The notes under the pieces: model-generated
What the model was told of the DNA's origin: nothing
The model's database searches: none
The model's input: only the letters and a program-made list of their open reading frames with translations
Source of the DNA: Maribacter sp. ACAM166
Lineage (GTDB): Bacteria; Bacteroidota; Bacteroidia; Flavobacteriales; Flavobacteriaceae
Direction of reading: 5' to 3'
Assembly: GCF_005771495.1 (NCBI RefSeq)
Contig: NZ_VAUW01000001.1
Location: 186,001-250,000 of the forward strand
DNA: 64,000 bases
Part shown: piece by piece, positions 8,828-17,769 of the stretch
Layout of the letters: every line of letters begins with the position of its first letter
Position numbering within the stretch: position 1 is the stretch's first letter
Made by a program: the position numbers and the translations under genes

Positions 8828-10408
8828 CTATTTTTTATTCACCAAATCTATAAGATTAACATCGTTGCCTAATAATACCTCAGTCGGATTAATACGGCCT
8901 TTTTCAGGTCCATTTTCTAATTTAAGCACACCTCTTGGGCAAACAGCAGAACACACACCACAACCTACACAACTAGAACGAACAATATTCTCACCCTTTT
9001 GGGCATAGGCACGTACATCAATTCCCATTTCGCAATAGGTAGAACAGTTACCACATGATATACACTGGCCGCCGTTAGTGGTAATTCTAAACCGCGATTT
9101 AAAACGTTGAACAAACCCTAAATAAGCGGCTAGGGGGCAACCAAACCGACACCATACCCTGTTACCGAAAATTGGATAAAATCCTGTACCGATCACTCCG
9201 GCAAAAATAGACCCTACGGCAAGGCTATATACATTTTGCACACTTTGAGTCTTAAGGCCTAAAACTGTACCGGTTTCTGAAAAGAAACTATAAAGCGTCA
9301 TACCGGTCATCACAACTGCGAAAAGTAACACCCCGTGAACTAGCCAACGTTCTACTTTCCACGCGAAAAGTGATTTATCCGAATGTTGTCTATAAGGGTC
9401 TCCCAATGTTTCTGCTAGTCCGCCACAACCACAAACCCAAGAGCAGTACCATCTTTTTCCAAAGAAATATACCATAACGGGTACGATAACTAATGTTAGT
9501 ATTACTCCCCAAAAAAGAATAAAAATACCAATACCACCACTATTTAAAAGTGTCTTTAAATTCCATTGAAAAAAGAAGTCATAATCCAATGGAAACGCAT
9601 TTTTAAAATCATAGTAAGGCATTTGTAGACGCACCATAATTTCTGGAATTAGGAATGCGAATACAATCTGAAAGAACAATACAGAGGTTGTTCTCACCAT
9701 TTGGTATATGTTGTGGCGGTATTTGATATACATGCGCACCGCCATTACCGCCATTACAACACAATACATAAAACCATATACAAACCAATGACCTGCCGGG
9801 TTTCCACTTAAACTTTCACTTAGTGGGTCTACTAAATATGTCCAATTTACCGCATACTCTGGACGGAAATAAAGCAACAAGTAAAAAGAAACTAGAAAAA
9901 TAAAAACCAGCCAGGCAATCCAACCCCTGTTTGTGGAGTTTTGGTGATAGATACCATCATTTTTAATTCCTTTAGGGCCCAAAAGAACCACTTGAGGAAT
10001 AATAAATAGGAGTGCGCCAATAATACCCAAGCCAAAGGTCATGAACCACATAAGGCCTTTATTCTCTACAATAAACCCCACTCCCGATTTTTTCGCGATA
10101 GATTCTGCTATACTCCGAGAATTTGTATAGGTAATCTTTTTATACTCTTTATTTTTTCTATGGGTAGCATTGGCATTTTCCAAGGCGTTCACAATAATCG
10201 GAGACAAACTCTGGATACCCTTAAACTCTTTTTCTAAAACCTCTTTTTCCAAATCAATGATGAATAATTCACTTTTAATTAAATTATCGGCTACTAATTC
10301 TTCCAATATGGTAGTCTCCACTTTAAATGTTCCAAGAAGTGGTAAGGCTGTAAATATGCTTAGACCAACCAAAAAGATAACTATTCCTATATTTTGAAGT
10401 ACTTTCAT
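8828..10408 (-). CDS. Membrane polyferredoxin (NapH/NosR/CcoG-like 4Fe-4S protein)
   Basis: This 526-residue inner-membrane iron-sulfur protein is expected to move electrons between the quinone pool or a flavoprotein and an unknown acceptor. Several hydrophobic segments (near residues 5-25, 120-145, 165-185, 205-225, 240-260, 290-310 and 360-380) anchor it. Cysteine-rich WYCSWVCGCGG lies near 322, a CxxxC site WCRFGCP near 420, and two ferredoxin-type clusters CISCGNCSTYC and CVGCGVCSAVCP near 448 and 478. The gene starts 12 bases after the FAD oxidoreductase and they form a clear operon. The family includes NapH, NosR and the cytochrome oxidase assembly protein CcoG, but no partner of those systems is present. 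Confidence 0.85.
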   Translation of the reverse strand: MKVLQNIGIVIFLVGLSIFTALPLLGTFKVETTILEELVADNLIKSELFIIDLEKEVLEKEFKGIQSLSPIIVNALENANATHRKNKEYKKITYTNSRSIAESIAKKSGVGFIVENKGLMWFMTFGLGIIGALLFIIPQVVLLGPKGIKNDGIYHQNSTNRGWIAWLVFIFLVSFYLLLYFRPEYAVNWTYLVDPLSESLSGNPAGHWFVYGFMYCVVMAVMAVRMYIKYRHNIYQMVRTTSVLFFQIVFAFLIPEIMVRLQMPYYDFKNAFPLDYDFFFQWNLKTLLNSGGIGIFILFWGVILTLVIVPVMVYFFGKRWYCSWVCGCGGLAETLGDPYRQHSDKSLFAWKVERWLVHGVLLFAVVMTGMTLYSFFSETGTVLGLKTQSVQNVYSLAVGSIFAGVIGTGFYPIFGNRVWCRFGCPLAAYLGFVQRFKSRFRITTNGGQCISCGNCSTYCEMGIDVRAYAQKGENIVRSSCVGCGVCSAVCPRGVLKLENGPEKGRINPTEVLLGNDVNLIDLVNKK

Positions 10409-10420
10409 TTTCCTTATTCG

Positions 10421-11767
10421 TTAAGCTTTGCTAAAAATTCGTTTCCAACTTTTCTTTTTCGCACAGATATGTTTATCGAATTCCGCATTGTATTTGGCTA
10501 CAATTTCATCTTCATATAGTTTGTAAAACTCTGGGTCGAAATTTGCATCCTTTAGGTAGGTCATTACATGATCTACATCTTGATTCTCGGTAAGCCATTG
10601 GTCAAAAATTTCATGTCGCATGCGTATACCAAAGGTATTGATACCCAACAATTTCATGGTGTCCTTGTGAAATGCAATAGTGATACAAATTTTTTCTTTG
10701 GGATGCCTCCAGTGAAAATGATGTTCGTAGTCTTCTTTACTTCCTTCGCTGAACACCCAACCGTAGGTCTGGTATTCAATATCCAAGAATTTGGCAGAGT
10801 TGAACCAATGTCCGGGATTATATTCTCTAGACTTACCACAAAGTGTTTGTGCTAGTGTTTCGCCCATCATCCGTCCTGTGTACCAAACTGCCTCTATAGG
10901 TCTTCTGCTACCAATACCTTCATGCTGTTCAGCACAATCACCAATAGCATATACATCTTTAACGTTTGTTTCTAAAAACCGATTAACTTTTACGCCTTTT
11001 CCTAGTTTGATGCCAGATTCTTTCAGAAAATCAATATTTGGAGTAACTCCTGCAGTTAAACCAACAACACTACATTCAATCGTGTCGCCTTTATCAGTCA
11101 CAACTGCCCTTGCCCTTCCATTTTCATCGGCTAAAATCTCTTCTAAATTGGTGTCTAACCGTAAATCGATATGATGTTCTAGAATGTGTTCATTAATCAT
11201 AGTAGATTCCCCTGCGGGTAAAACACCGTTCCAAAAACTCTTTTCCCGTACAAGAAAGGTTACAGGTATATCTCTAGAACGCAGCATTTCGGCCATTTCA
11301 ATACCTATGAGTCCACCACCAACGATAACAGCCCGTTTACAGGTCGTATTATTAGGGGCATTCTTTTCAAGTAACTCTAAATCTTGTTTTGAGTAAAGAC
11401 CTTGAACACCTTTTAAATCTTGACCTGTCCAACCAAATTTATTGGGTTTAGATCCTGTAGCAATGACTAACTTATCATAAGAAATTGAAGAACCATCTGC
11501 TAGTACTAGTTTTTTGTTTTTCGTTTGAATGGTTTCTACATAACCATTCACTAAGTCTATTCGGTTCTTTTTCCAGAACCAGTTCTCATAGGGTTGGGTA
11601 TGTTTAAACTTCATGTGACCCATGTACACATACATGAGCGCCGTACGAGAAAAAAAATAATTTGATTCTGCTGAGATTAAGGTGATTTTATTATCGGATA
11701 GCTTTCGTATATGCCTGGCTAATGTAACTCCAGAAACGCCATTACCAATAATTACGATATGATCCAT
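10421..11767 (-). CDS. NAD(P)/FAD-dependent oxidoreductase
   Basis: This 448-residue flavoprotein belongs to the pyridine nucleotide-disulfide reductase-like group (nitrite reductase/rubredoxin reductase/NDH type). It shows the FAD-binding GxGxxG at residues 8-13, a second NAD(P)-binding VIVGGGLIGIEMAE near 148-161, and YAIGDC near 272, which closes the FAD site. No redox-active CxxxxC pair is visible, so it is not a typical disulfide reductase. It is first in a two-gene operon with the membrane polyferredoxin, which suggests NAD(P)H to FAD to Fe-S to membrane electron flow. Start: the Met is followed directly by the first beta strand, HIVIIGNG. Confidence 0.85.
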   Translation of the reverse strand: MDHIVIIGNGVSGVTLARHIRKLSDNKITLISAESNYFFSRTALMYVYMGHMKFKHTQPYENWFWKKNRIDLVNGYVETIQTKNKKLVLADGSSISYDKLVIATGSKPNKFGWTGQDLKGVQGLYSKQDLELLEKNAPNNTTCKRAVIVGGGLIGIEMAEMLRSRDIPVTFLVREKSFWNGVLPAGESTMINEHILEHHIDLRLDTNLEEILADENGRARAVVTDKGDTIECSVVGLTAGVTPNIDFLKESGIKLGKGVKVNRFLETNVKDVYAIGDCAEQHEGIGSRRPIEAVWYTGRMMGETLAQTLCGKSREYNPGHWFNSAKFLDIEYQTYGWVFSEGSKEDYEHHFHWRHPKEKICITIAFHKDTMKLLGINTFGIRMRHEIFDQWLTENQDVDHVMTYLKDANFDPEFYKLYEDEIVAKYNAEFDKHICAKKKSWKRIFSKA

Positions 11768-11997
11768 ATGGTGATCGGTTTAAAAATTTAGTCGCAACTA
11801 AAGATAGTTACTTTACAAGAGGTACCTGAAACTTGGTAATTTATAATTAATCTAAGGTGCTGTAAGTTCTTATGTTCGATTGAAACTAAGGTAGTATTAA
11901 TTACGTGTAGGAAACTGTAAGCTTGGGTAAAAGATAGTATAATGTTGGTTTAGGCCAAATAGTGCGACTTATCATTAGAGAGTTGAAATTGATTGAC

Positions 11998-12708
11998 ATG
12001 AAATACAAAATAGTAGTATTGGTTTTTTTCTTAGGAATATCAATAGCAAAGGCACAACAAATGGATGCTTATTTCAATGCTACAGATGCGTTCTTAAAAA
12101 CCCATGTATCAAACGGTAAGGTTGATTACAAAGTAATAGTCGAGCAACCTGCTCAATTAAATGCTCTAGTGGATATGGCCAAGAATATAAATGTTATGGA
12201 AGGAAAGCCAAATGAATATCAAGCATTTTGGATTAATACGTATAACTTATTGGTCATAAAAGGTATTGTAGATAATTACCCTTTGAAATCTCCTTTGGAT
12301 GTAGATGGGTTTTTTGATAAGAAGCAATATAATGTTGGCGATAAAACGACAACATTAAATGGAATTGAGAACGAATTATTACGGTTTAAATTCCCTAACG
12401 AACCTCGCTTTCATTTTGTGTTGGTCTGTGCAGGTTTAGGTTGTCCTCCAATTATAGATGAAGTTTACGCCCCTGAATTATTAGAAACGCAATTACAACG
12501 ACAAACGGCTAAAGCATTGAATGATTCAAATTTCATAAGAGTTGAAGGGAATACTGCTAACGTTTCGAAAATTTTTGAATGGTATAAATCTGATTTTGAG
12601 AATGCAGGCGGTATAATTGCGTTTATAAATAAATTCAGGACGTCAAGGCTACCTGCTGCAATTCAGTTGGGCTACTACCCTTATGATTGGACCTTAAATT
12701 CCAAATAG
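11998..12708 (+). CDS. Exported DUF547 protein
   Basis: A 236-residue protein with a signal peptide (residues 1-20, ending AKAQ) and a DUF547 domain: AFWINTYNLLVIKGI, FHFVLVCAGLGCPP and a Tyr/Trp-rich C-terminus. I take the start at ATG 11998, where the signal peptide begins, not the in-frame GTG at 11962. DUF547 has no proven biochemical role; its conserved Cys and His residues suggest a catalytic or metal-linked site. It is divergent from the FAD oxidoreductase/polyferredoxin operon across a 230-base gap. DUF547 proteins are often found near redox and arsenosugar-type genes, which fits here, but that link is inference. Confidence 0.82.
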   Translation: MKYKIVVLVFFLGISIAKAQQMDAYFNATDAFLKTHVSNGKVDYKVIVEQPAQLNALVDMAKNINVMEGKPNEYQAFWINTYNLLVIKGIVDNYPLKSPLDVDGFFDKKQYNVGDKTTTLNGIENELLRFKFPNEPRFHFVLVCAGLGCPPIIDEVYAPELLETQLQRQTAKALNDSNFIRVEGNTANVSKIFEWYKSDFENAGGIIAFINKFRTSRLPAAIQLGYYPYDWTLNSK

Positions 12709-12787
12709 CAGTATTTTTAATATGTCTTTACGATTGGTCTTATGCTTAAATAAGGTCGTATTAATAAATAGTTGTGTGTGCGGCCTG

Positions 12788-12818
12788 TTGCTATCACACT
12801 GTAAATAGTATAATTTTG
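12788..12818 (+). promoter_or_regulatory. Bacteroidota-type promoter for the GH113-like gene
   Basis: TTG at 12788-12790 and TAATTTTG at 12811-12818, separated by 20 bases, match the TTG...TAnnTTTG pattern used by the primary sigma factor of Bacteroidota. The start codon is 21 bases on. Confidence 0.5.
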
Positions 12819-12838
12819 GTGATACAAGTAGTTCAGAA

Positions 12839-13846
12839 ATGAAAAAATTAGGGCTCCTATTAGCATGTATGATTCAGTTTTCCTGCTACGGACAGGTGTA
12901 TAAAAAAATTAACGGGGTAAGTTTTGTTGCTTCGCGAGAAGAGGTGGCTCAAGAGCAAGTAGAGGCTGTAATGCAAGTAAATTCAAACAGTGCTGCTGTT
13001 ATGCCTTTTGGTTTTATAAGGGAAGTGAATAATCCGAAAATCAGTTTTAACACGGATAGGCAATGGTTTGGTGAAACTAAGAATGGGGCAAAGCAATATA
13101 TTGATATGCTTCATAAAAATGGTATTTCAGTAATGCTGAAACCACAAATCTGGATTTCAAAAGGAGTCTTTACCGGAGTGCTTAAAATGGATAGTGAAGC
13201 ACATTGGAAACAATTAGAAGAATCTTACAGTGACTTTATTATGACTTTTGCTCAATTAGCGAAAGAAAGCAAAGTAGATGTGTTATGTATTGGAACTGAA
13301 TTGGAGCAGTTTGTTAAAAATAGGCCAGCGTATTGGAATACGTTAATACCTAAAATTCGACAAGTTTACAAAGGGAAGCTCACTTATACAGCAAATTGGG
13401 ATGAATTTGACCGCGTACCCTTTTGGAAACAGTTAGATTATATTGGGATAGACGCCTATTTCCCGTTATCCGAGTCCAAAACTCCAACAGTAGAGGAACT
13501 TGTTTCCGGATGGCAACCTTGGAAAACCAAGATGCTTGACTTATCTACCGAAACCCAAAAACAAATTCTCTTTACGGAATATGGATATAGAAGTATGGAT
13601 TATTCAGCCAAGAAACCTTGGCTTGTAGACCGTACCGAAGAAAAACCGAATATGGTGTCACAAATGAATTGTAAAAAAGCCATTTTTGCTGAGTTTTGGG
13701 GCGAGAAATGGTTTGCAGGTGGTTATGTTTGGAAATGGTTTGCAAACCATGATACCGCTGGTGGAGAAAATGACAACAGATTTACACCTCAGAATAAACC
13801 ATCACTAAAAATAATCAGCGAGAACTACAAAAAGTATAGTGAATAG
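12839..13846 (+). CDS. GH113-like secreted glycoside hydrolase
   Basis: A 335-residue exported TIM-barrel protein related to GH113 (beta-mannanase-type) enzymes. The N-terminus is a short signal ending near SCYGQ; the Cys at 16 could be a lipid anchor. Strand motifs follow: VMPFGFIREV near 54, ISVMLKPQIWI near 96, IGTELEQF at 151-158 with the candidate acid/base Glu154, and ILFTEYGYRS at 243-252 with the candidate nucleophile Glu247. GGYVWKWF is near the end. Both carboxylates sit where the fold requires, so an active hydrolase is likely; the substrate (mannan or another polymer) is not proven. The amidase gene follows after 62 bases on the same strand. Confidence 0.75.
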   Translation: MKKLGLLLACMIQFSCYGQVYKKINGVSFVASREEVAQEQVEAVMQVNSNSAAVMPFGFIREVNNPKISFNTDRQWFGETKNGAKQYIDMLHKNGISVMLKPQIWISKGVFTGVLKMDSEAHWKQLEESYSDFIMTFAQLAKESKVDVLCIGTELEQFVKNRPAYWNTLIPKIRQVYKGKLTYTANWDEFDRVPFWKQLDYIGIDAYFPLSESKTPTVEELVSGWQPWKTKMLDLSTETQKQILFTEYGYRSMDYSAKKPWLVDRTEEKPNMVSQMNCKKAIFAEFWGEKWFAGGYVWKWFANHDTAGGENDNRFTPQNKPSLKIISENYKKYSE

Positions 13847-13908
13847 TTTAAATTTTGCAGGCTGTTAACTTTTTTAAAAGATGGCATAAACTTTGTTTCC
13901 CTTATCAT

Positions 13909-14934
13909 ATGTTTAGGTATTTAATTTTATTGGTATGTATCTCTCAAGCTTCTATTAGCCAAGATACGTTGACAACCGTAAAGGCCGAACCTGGTGATGG
14001 TATTCTTTCCCTTTTACGTAAACAGGGTGTTAATCCCTATGAAGTATTTGAGGAATTTGTGATCCTAAATAATCATGATTTAAGAGATAGTGTGCATCTC
14101 ATTGCAGGTAAAACATATGTGATACCAAAGGTGATTCTAGATACGGTACTGATTATTAACTCGATTCAAAAACAGTCAACAGATATTAAGAAATTAGAAA
14201 GCGCTAGTTATGCAATTTTTGGTGAAAAGTATAAAACCGTAATTGCCAAAAGCGAAAGGCTTACCGGTAACGTGTATTATTTGGTTTCTGGTCATGGTGG
14301 GCCTGATCCAGGTGCTCTGGGAACCTATGCAGGTAAGACTATTGCAGAAGATGAATATGCGTATGATATTATGCTGCGATTAGCGAAAGAATTATTGGCG
14401 CATGGTGCAACGGTTTATATTATCATACAAGATGAAAATGATGGCATACGCGATGAAAAAATTCTTGAAATCGATCATGATGAAGTTGCTTACCCAGATA
14501 AGGTGATACCCTTAAACCAAGTTGAGCGATTAAAACAACGAGTAGATATTGTTAACCAACTTTATAAAGAGAATAAAGGTAAATACCAACGCCTACTAGT
14601 AACCCATGTAGATAGTAGGAGTGTGGGTCAGAATATTGATGTTTTCTTCTATCATCATGAAAATAGTAAGAATGGCGAAAAATTGGCTGAAAGTATTCAT
14701 AAAACCTTTGATGCTAAGTATAAAAAATACCAACCCAACAGAAGCTACGCAGGTACTTTTGAAGATAGAACATCACTATATTTAGTGAAGAAAACACACC
14801 CTGCAATGACGTTTATCGAAATTGGAAATATTCGAAATGCGAAAGATCAGGTTAGAATATTAGATCCAGATAACCGACAGGCTTTGGCAAAATGGATAAG
14901 TGAAGGAGTGTTGTTGGACTACGAAGAAAAATAG
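13909..14934 (+). CDS. N-acetylmuramoyl-L-alanine amidase with LysM-like N-domain
   Basis: This exported zinc amidase cleaves the amide between the sugar strand and the stem peptide of peptidoglycan. I choose ATG 13909, which opens directly into a signal peptide (ILLVCISQASISQ), over the upstream TTG at 13855; this gives 341 residues. A region resembling a LysM module (about 20-75, DGILSLLRKQGVNPYEVF) comes first. The Amidase_3 domain starts at SGHGGPDPGA with the zinc His129, then a Glu in EDEYAY near 147, and ends with the catalytic Glu in TFIEIGNIRN near 304. The stop is only 3 bases from the convergent glycosyltransferase stop, so no terminator separates them. Confidence 0.85.
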   Translation: MFRYLILLVCISQASISQDTLTTVKAEPGDGILSLLRKQGVNPYEVFEEFVILNNHDLRDSVHLIAGKTYVIPKVILDTVLIINSIQKQSTDIKKLESASYAIFGEKYKTVIAKSERLTGNVYYLVSGHGGPDPGALGTYAGKTIAEDEYAYDIMLRLAKELLAHGATVYIIIQDENDGIRDEKILEIDHDEVAYPDKVIPLNQVERLKQRVDIVNQLYKENKGKYQRLLVTHVDSRSVGQNIDVFFYHHENSKNGEKLAESIHKTFDAKYKKYQPNRSYAGTFEDRTSLYLVKKTHPAMTFIEIGNIRNAKDQVRILDPDNRQALAKWISEGVLLDYEEK

Positions 14935-14937
14935 GTA

Positions 14938-15642
14938 TTATACCGCGATATGCTTTAAGTAATACTGATGTAATTCTTGTGGTTTTGCCCCGAGGTAGTG
15001 CTTTAAGTGAATCATACCAAAATGCCATTGTAATTTTACCATTCCTTTTTCTTCATACCGTCGCGGCGAAGTAGTTACTGTGGCAGCTATAATCTTAAAA
15101 GGTTTTAATTTATATATCCGTTGGATAAACTCGTTATCTTCATAGATGACATAACTTTCGTTGAATCCCTTAGTCTCCTGAAATAATTTATTGGAAATAA
15201 AAAGTGATTGGTCGCCACCACGACAAAGCTGGTGATTGATTCTTGTGCACCAAGCAAAGAATTTCAGAAAGCGACTATCACTATTAAAACGCATTTGAAA
15301 ACAGCCCACTTCATTACCAACGGCTTCAGCTTGTAGAATGGCTAAGTCAAAGTTTTTTGGAGGTAGTGAGTCTACATGTAAAAAATAGAGGAGATCACCA
15401 GTGGCTTTTTTAGCACCAAGGTTCATTTGTATAGCTCTGCCCTTTTCACTCGAAATGACCGTCGCACCAAATTCAAGGGCGTTAGTTCTTGTTTGATCGG
15501 AACTCCCTCCATCAATTACCAAAATTTCTTTTATACGTTCAGAACCAGTATTTTGAGAAATAGACAGGAGTACTTTCTTTATATAATCGGCCTCATTTAA
15601 AACCGGAATAATAATACTTATTGTTGGCTTGAAAGCACTCAT
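14938..15642 (-). CDS. TIGR04283-type (arsenosugar-associated) glycosyltransferase
   Basis: A 234-residue GT2 enzyme with ISIIIPVLNEADYIK at 8-22, VIDGGSSDQT near 43, KGRAIQMNLGAKKATGD near 66, LLYFLHVDS near 85 and GGDQSLF near 142. This matches the TIGR04283 family, annotated as arsenosugar biosynthesis or rSAM/selenodomain-associated transferase 2. It is last in a four-gene run with rhodanese, TIGR04282 and purine nucleoside phosphorylase, 44 bases after the phosphorylase. In the proposed pathway such a transferase adds or modifies sugar on a dimethylarsinoyl-riboside. The usual radical-SAM partner is not in this window, so the substrate here is uncertain. Confidence 0.83.
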   Translation of the reverse strand: MSAFKPTISIIIPVLNEADYIKKVLLSISQNTGSERIKEILVIDGGSSDQTRTNALEFGATVISSEKGRAIQMNLGAKKATGDLLYFLHVDSLPPKNFDLAILQAEAVGNEVGCFQMRFNSDSRFLKFFAWCTRINHQLCRGGDQSLFISNKLFQETKGFNESYVIYEDNEFIQRIYKLKPFKIIAATVTTSPRRYEEKGMVKLQWHFGMIHLKHYLGAKPQELHQYYLKHIAV

Positions 15643-15686
15643 ATGTACCTATTTGCTTCCTTATGGTAGCGAAAAAATGGATTAAC

Positions 15687-16502
15687 TTACAATTGCTTAA
15701 TCAATTCCTGAAACAATTTAACCATTTTAGGTTCTGTTTGTTCTGCTATAGCAATAATTTCGCTGATATCTACAGGCTTAAGATTATCGGGGTCACATTC
15801 ATCGGTTAAAACTGAAACGGCTACAATAGGTAGCGATAAATGGTTGGCTACAATTACTTCTGGCACCGTACTCATACCTACGGCATCGGCTCCAAGTATT
15901 TTAATCATTCGATACTCTGCTTTTGTTTCCAATTGAGGTCCAACAACTGAAGCATAGACTCCGGTTTTCAATGATATATTATTGGCTTTAGCTATAGCTA
16001 GTAACTTATTGCGCATATCAACATCATACGGCTCTGACATGTCTGCAAAACGCTCACCGTATTCACTTACATTTTTAAAAGCTAAAGGCGATCCGCCTTG
16101 CAAGTTGATATGGTCTTCAATCAACATCATATCGCCTTTTTTGTAGTTTAAATTAAGTGCACCTGCAGCATTTGAAATGAATAGCTTGGTAATTCCAAGC
16201 ATATGCATAACACGTATAGGGTATGTAATATCTAAAAAATCATAGCCTTCATATAAATGAAAGCGACCTTGCATAACCACCACTTTCTTGCCAGAAATAG
16301 TTCCATATACTAATTTACCCGTGTGAAACTCTACGGTTGCCAATGGAAAAAATGGAATATGATTATAATGGGCATCAATCGGGTCTTCAATTTTATCTGC
16401 CAATTTACCCAAGCCGGTACCAAGTACAATTCCTATTTCGGGTTTGTCAAAACCCTTGTTTTTAAGGTATGCTACAGATTCTAATAATTGTTTTTTTATC
16501 AT
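15687..16502 (-). CDS. punA: Purine-nucleoside phosphorylase (trimeric type)
   Basis: This enzyme splits purine nucleosides with phosphate to a free base and ribose 1-phosphate. The 271 residues fit the trimeric PNP/MTAP family. Visible are the phosphate loop IGIVLGTGLG at 23-32, VVMQGRFHLYEGY near 73-85, ISNAAGALN near 109 and MSTVPEVIVANH near 209, with TDECDP near 231. The start overlaps the end of the TIGR04282 gene by 4 bases (ATGA), which is strong translational coupling. A nucleoside phosphorylase between two arsenosugar-type transferases could release adenine from an arsinoyl-adenosine intermediate, besides ordinary purine salvage. Confidence 0.92.
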   Translation of the reverse strand: MIKKQLLESVAYLKNKGFDKPEIGIVLGTGLGKLADKIEDPIDAHYNHIPFFPLATVEFHTGKLVYGTISGKKVVVMQGRFHLYEGYDFLDITYPIRVMHMLGITKLFISNAAGALNLNYKKGDMMLIEDHINLQGGSPLAFKNVSEYGERFADMSEPYDVDMRNKLLAIAKANNISLKTGVYASVVGPQLETKAEYRMIKILGADAVGMSTVPEVIVANHLSLPIVAVSVLTDECDPDNLKPVDISEIIAIAEQTEPKMVKLFQELIKQL

Positions 16503-17176
16503 GAATTTATATGTTTTAAAAAAGGTTTAAAGGCTTCGATATCCTTTATATCTTCGTAATAATCTACGTCGTTTCTAGTGTCCAAAAGGGCTATTTTTTC
16601 ACTCTTAAGGTCGGTAATGGTGTCTTTTAGGACAGTTTCCGTTCCCCAGTCTTTGTCTTTAAAAAGTTGGGGTACGAATTTTTTCATCCCTAGTAAATAA
16701 TACCCTCCATCTTCAGCCGGTCCTACTACAAAATCATTTGTTTCCAAGGCTTTAAACCCATTTTCTATATCTTCCTGCGATAAATCAAACATATCACTAC
16801 CAATGATAATGATTTTTTGAAATCTGTTTTGGAATCCCTCCTGAAAGGCATTAGACATTCGTACACCTAAATCCTTTCCTTGCTGTAGTTTTTTGCCATA
16901 CCGGCTATTGTCCCAAATATCCTTTTCCCAAATTTCTTCAGAATAATACACTAGCTTTTCGGCATATAGGTGACTTGTGATTTTTACAGTATGATTTAAT
17001 AGAAATTGATAGATTTCTAATGCAGATTCATCACCAACAGTGGCAGCTAACCGTCTTTTTCCTTTACCTAATTCCGGGTTTCTGGTAAAAATAAGTAATA
17101 GATTATTTGAGTTGGCCAATGTGAAATCAATTACTTTGTCGTCTCGCTCCGCTTTGTTATTTTGTAATATTCCCAA
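16499..17176 (-). CDS. TIGR04282-type (arsenosugar-associated) nucleotidyl/glycosyltransferase-like protein
   Basis: A 225-residue protein of the DUF2064/TIGR04282 family, a GT-A-like fold related to CofC. It shows LLLIFTRNPELGKGKRRLAATVG split across residues 26-48, IIIIGSDMFDLS near 121 and VVGPAEDGGYYLLGM near 149-163, where the acidic residues bind metal and nucleotide. The family is called rSAM/selenodomain-associated transferase 1 or arsenosugar biosynthesis glycosyltransferase. It overlaps purine nucleoside phosphorylase by 4 bases and starts 31 bases after the rhodanese gene. Its biochemical reaction has not been settled to my knowledge. Confidence 0.83.
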   Translation of the reverse strand: MGILQNNKAERDDKVIDFTLANSNNLLLIFTRNPELGKGKRRLAATVGDESALEIYQFLLNHTVKITSHLYAEKLVYYSEEIWEKDIWDNSRYGKKLQQGKDLGVRMSNAFQEGFQNRFQKIIIIGSDMFDLSQEDIENGFKALETNDFVVGPAEDGGYYLLGMKKFVPQLFKDKDWGTETVLKDTITDLKSEKIALLDTRNDVDYYEDIKDIEAFKPFLKHINS

Positions 17177-17207
17177 AGTTATTTTTTTAGTTTTTCCTAA
17201 CTCCTAA

Positions 17208-17714
17208 TTAGTATGCCTTTACTCCTTCGTGTAATAACTTTCCCCATTGTTTGCTAAAGGCATGCACACTATCGGTTAAGATGTTTTTAGAATTGAATAC
17301 GTCGCCACCTTGATTTTTCCACTCAAAAATACCACCGTAAAGGTTCAGTATTTTTGTATACCCTAGACTCTTTAATTTTTCTCCAATATTTTCTGAACGA
17401 ACACCAATCGAGCAGTATACAATTATTGGTTGAGCTTTGTTAGGTATATTACGAAGTACTTCTTCTTCGCTGAAATTAGAATAACCTACCCATAGGGCAT
17501 TTTTTAAATGACTAACGTCAAATTCCTCTTTCTCTCTAGTATCCAAATACACAATTGAATCTGGGATGGGTAAATTTTCAGGATGGATATAGGGGATGGA
17601 TTCTTTATTCCAAGTTTTTAAAGCACGATCCATATCATCTTGACCCCAACTGATTATTGAAAAAGAAATAAGGAGGAGTACGCTGAAAATTAGTCGATTA
17701 TTGGTTGACTTCAT
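17208..17714 (-). CDS. Exported rhodanese-like protein
   Basis: A single rhodanese domain with a signal peptide. I start it at the Met at 17714 (168 residues), where an export signal MKSTNNRLIFSVLLLIS begins. The longer frame to 17831 would run across the promoter and start of the divergent fructanase pseudogene. The active loop VYCSIGVRSE holds the catalytic Cys, and LYGGIFEWKNQGG ends the fold. It acts in the periplasm, probably as a sulfur carrier or thiol-binding protein. It is first in the arsenosugar-type operon; rhodaneses are frequent neighbours of those genes, but the role is unknown. Confidence 0.8.
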   Translation of the reverse strand: MKSTNNRLIFSVLLLISFSIISWGQDDMDRALKTWNKESIPYIHPENLPIPDSIVYLDTREKEEFDVSHLKNALWVGYSNFSEEEVLRNIPNKAQPIIVYCSIGVRSENIGEKLKSLGYTKILNLYGGIFEWKNQGGDVFNSKNILTDSVHAFSKQWGKLLHEGVKAY

Positions 17715-17769
17715 TATTACAAATGTACTATTTTTAGAGTCCAAGGTAAATAGAAATAAAAATAGATTT

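Noticed and set aside
10791-11174. 127-codon plus-strand frame inside the FAD oxidoreductase gene
   Set aside because: Antisense shadow of a conserved gene, with no recognisable motif.
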